From Ramazzottius varieornatus (lineage: Eukaryota > Tardigrada > Eutardigrada > Parachela > Ramazzottiidae), in contig BDGG01000006.1 of NCBI GenBank assembly GCA_001949185.1, positions 1,036,827-1,100,826 on the forward strand: a stretch of 64,000 bases of DNA, in the 5' to 3' direction. The translations under genes and the position numbers were made by a program. Positions 62,401 through 64,000 of the stretch are shown piece after piece. The notes beneath the pieces were generated by a model. That model saw nothing but the letters and a program-made list of their open reading frames with translations, was not told where the DNA came from and searched no databases. Every line of letters starts with the position of its first letter. The stretch's first letter is position 1.

Positions 62401-63410
62401 CTCTGATTAACTCCAGACAAACGGTGGTGGAAAGGTGGTATTAGGAGACTAGGTGGCGAGGGGTGGTATGCGGAGACAATGGTTGTTTTTCAGTGGTGTG
62501 CGGAGCACTTTCCCTAAGTCTTACTCCCGAGATTTAGTTTTACTCCTGACCAACTTAGTGTTTCTCTTTCCGAAAATTTGGTCTTGCGAGCTCGAATTTC
62601 AGTCCTGCGATTCAGTTTCAGTCCCGAAAAATTCAGACTGACATTTTTCAGGATATTTTAGTCTTTTGAATCTGAATGTTAGTCCTGACTCTGAATATCA
62701 GTTTCAGTATTTACAAAACCGGATGTTCTTCAAAACGGTAGCTTACTTCCAAGACCTATTTAACGCCAGTCCACGGCCGCATTATTTGGTCTTAAGGGTT
62801 TCTTGGTCTTGTGGGTTTCCATGTTTGGAATTCACGGTCCATTCTTTCGGATTCATTACGGTAAATTTCGAACTGAACAACGGTATAAGGATTTCCGGAA
62901 CGGAAATGGAAATCGAGAGAACTGAAGCAGAGCCGCTAACATTCCGCCATACCATTACCCAATCCGTACCTTGCAGAGCAGACTGTCACAGTGGCCACAG
63001 CACTAACAGGCCAAATAATACAGAAAAGAATGAGAGCGTGATCTAGCTTTCTTCTGAGACTAAATAATGAAAACCAATCTGGCAAAAAGTGGTGCTCGAA
63101 GTCCTTGGTGGTGGCCCTTAGTTAGAAAGTGGTGTACGGAGTAAACGGTGATGATTTGGAATTGAAAGGTGGTATAGGAACTACGGTGGTGAAAGGTGGT
63201 ATCAGGAGGACTATGGTGGTAAAAGGTGGTGTGCGGAGCCTTCCCCAAAACTTAATTTTGGAAGAGTAAAATGCCGTTGAACAAGAATAAAACTTAGTTG
63301 GTCGGGAGTAAAACTAAATCTCGGGAGTAAAACTGGAATTCGGAAGAGTAAAATGCTTTTGAACGAAAGTAAAACTAAATTGGTTGGGAGAAAAACAGAA
63401 TCGTAAGAAC
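62401..63410. repeat. Inverted-repeat element with GGTGG and GGGAGTAAAACT motifs
   Basis: 62519-62562 (TTACTCCCGAGATTTAGTTT, TACTCCTGACCAACTTAG) is mirrored by 63290-63335 (CTTAGTTGGTCGGGAGTAAA, AAACTAAATCTCGGGAGTAA). Both sides also have repeated AAAGGTGGTAT.AGGA and GGTGTGCGGAGC motifs. It looks like a non-autonomous element or decayed repeat; exact borders are unclear. Confidence 0.55.
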
Positions 63411-63644
63411 TGGAACTGAAAACCGTGGGTGCTGACTAATGATATTTATGTTTAGTCATGAGTCTACAAATTACTTGGCTGTTTGATCTAATCAGGAATG
63501 ACATAGAGACCGTTCAAGTATTACGTAAGGCGCCCAGAGGGGGGGGGGGGTACTGGTCGAGGTAGTCTTACAGAAGTCTTAGGGGAAGGGGGTAGAGGTC
63601 TCAAGAATCATATGTAAGAGAATTAAAAATCAAATATTTAATTG

Positions 63645-63745
63645 AAGTAGTTACCAAAGCCTGTAAAGGCCCCACTTTTGGGACTCGAACCGTCACTCGC
63701 TGCTTCAACCAGCTGATTATTGGCCCTAAGCGACCCCCCAGACAT
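63645..63745 (-). repeat. tRNA-like (SINE head?) sequence
   Basis: On the minus strand GGTTCGAGTCCC is a perfect B box, preceded by AATCAGCTGGTTGAAGCAGC, which resembles an A box. The two are too close for an anticodon arm, so this is not a functional tRNA; a SINE head or pseudogene is likelier. Confidence 0.35.
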
Positions 63746-63876
63746 ACATATACCTACTCTGCGCATCCGTGCTTGATCCCTTCCACCGCTGCGCCGTTCT
63801 GTCTCTGTTTTTTCTTTAGCCCGCAAAAAAACATGGTGTGAGCAAGCGTTGCGAACTCTACCATTCTACTCAGGTT

Positions 63877-64000
63877 GCGGTCAAGTTACACCAGTGTGCG
63901 GAACCTTCGGAGGACAACCAAAATCATGAACTCGACGATGTCATGGAAGTGGAAGAGGCGGCGAGACCAACCGTAGTCGACGAGGATGCGAGGGACCGGA
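63877..64000 (+). CDS. Possible partial exon running off the window
   Basis: Opens after a CTACTCAG acceptor and stays open to the window end: VAVKLHQCAEPSEDNQNHEL then an acidic segment DDVMEVEEAARPTVVDED. The composition suits a disordered acidic region. It could be an exon of a downstream gene or transposon-derived; no family recognised. Confidence 0.3.

Noticed and set aside
63645-63745. Functional nuclear tRNA gene
   Set aside because: A and B box-like sequences are too close to leave room for an anticodon arm.

Overview
This is nuclear DNA from a compact, intron-rich animal genome. Genes are split by many short introns (about 60-350 bp) with GT/AG borders, products are eukaryotic housekeeping proteins, and a nuclear copy of mitochondrial DNA read with the invertebrate mitochondrial code (TGA=Trp, AGA=Ser) has the ancestral arthropod-type order rrnS-rrnL-trnL1-nad1>/<trnS2-cob. 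An ecdysozoan, probably panarthropod, is the best reading; a tardigrade is my guess and is not proven.

Layout. 0.2-1.3 kb: fragment of an unrecognised minus-strand gene. 2.0-3.3 kb: inverted partial duplicate of the first three coding exons of eIF4G. 4.6-11 kb: gene-poor, with several small terminal-inverted-repeat (TIR) elements. 11.7-14.6 kb (minus): a short CBP/p300-like protein with TAZ1 and KIX modules but no bromodomain or acetyltransferase. 16.4-23.3 kb (minus): complete eIF4G in 15 coding exons. 24.9-29.0 kb (minus): Sec23. 29.4-33.3 kb: a hAT transposon, itself carrying a MITE, nested in a foldback element. 33.8-34.7 kb: POLE3/CHRAC17-like histone-fold protein. 35.5-38.4 kb: a 574-residue MA3-domain protein with an eIF4E-binding-like motif. 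39.3-42.1 kb: delta-COP. 42.6-43.7 kb: secreted GH19 chitinase with LysM. 43.7-49.7 kb: gene-poor, with MITEs and a 40-bp perfect palindrome. 49.7-57.4 kb: a NUMT broken by two related MITEs and a degraded RLE-type non-LTR retrotransposon. 57.9-60.9 kb: a decayed hAT element. 61.1-64 kb: a possible first exon, repeats and a terminal partial exon.

The intact genes form two functional themes, translation initiation (eIF4G and the MA3 protein) and vesicle coats (COPII Sec23 and COPI delta-COP), plus chromatin/DNA polymerase epsilon (POLE3), a coactivator-like protein and a chitin-active enzyme. I see no operon logic; each gene has its own flanks. A striking shared feature is a family of short palindromes (core GTGGCGCAC) found almost only inside introns of eIF4G, Sec23, the MA3 protein, delta-COP and the chitinase.

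All exon borders were read by eye from splice consensus, reading-frame continuity and family resemblance; no alignment was run.
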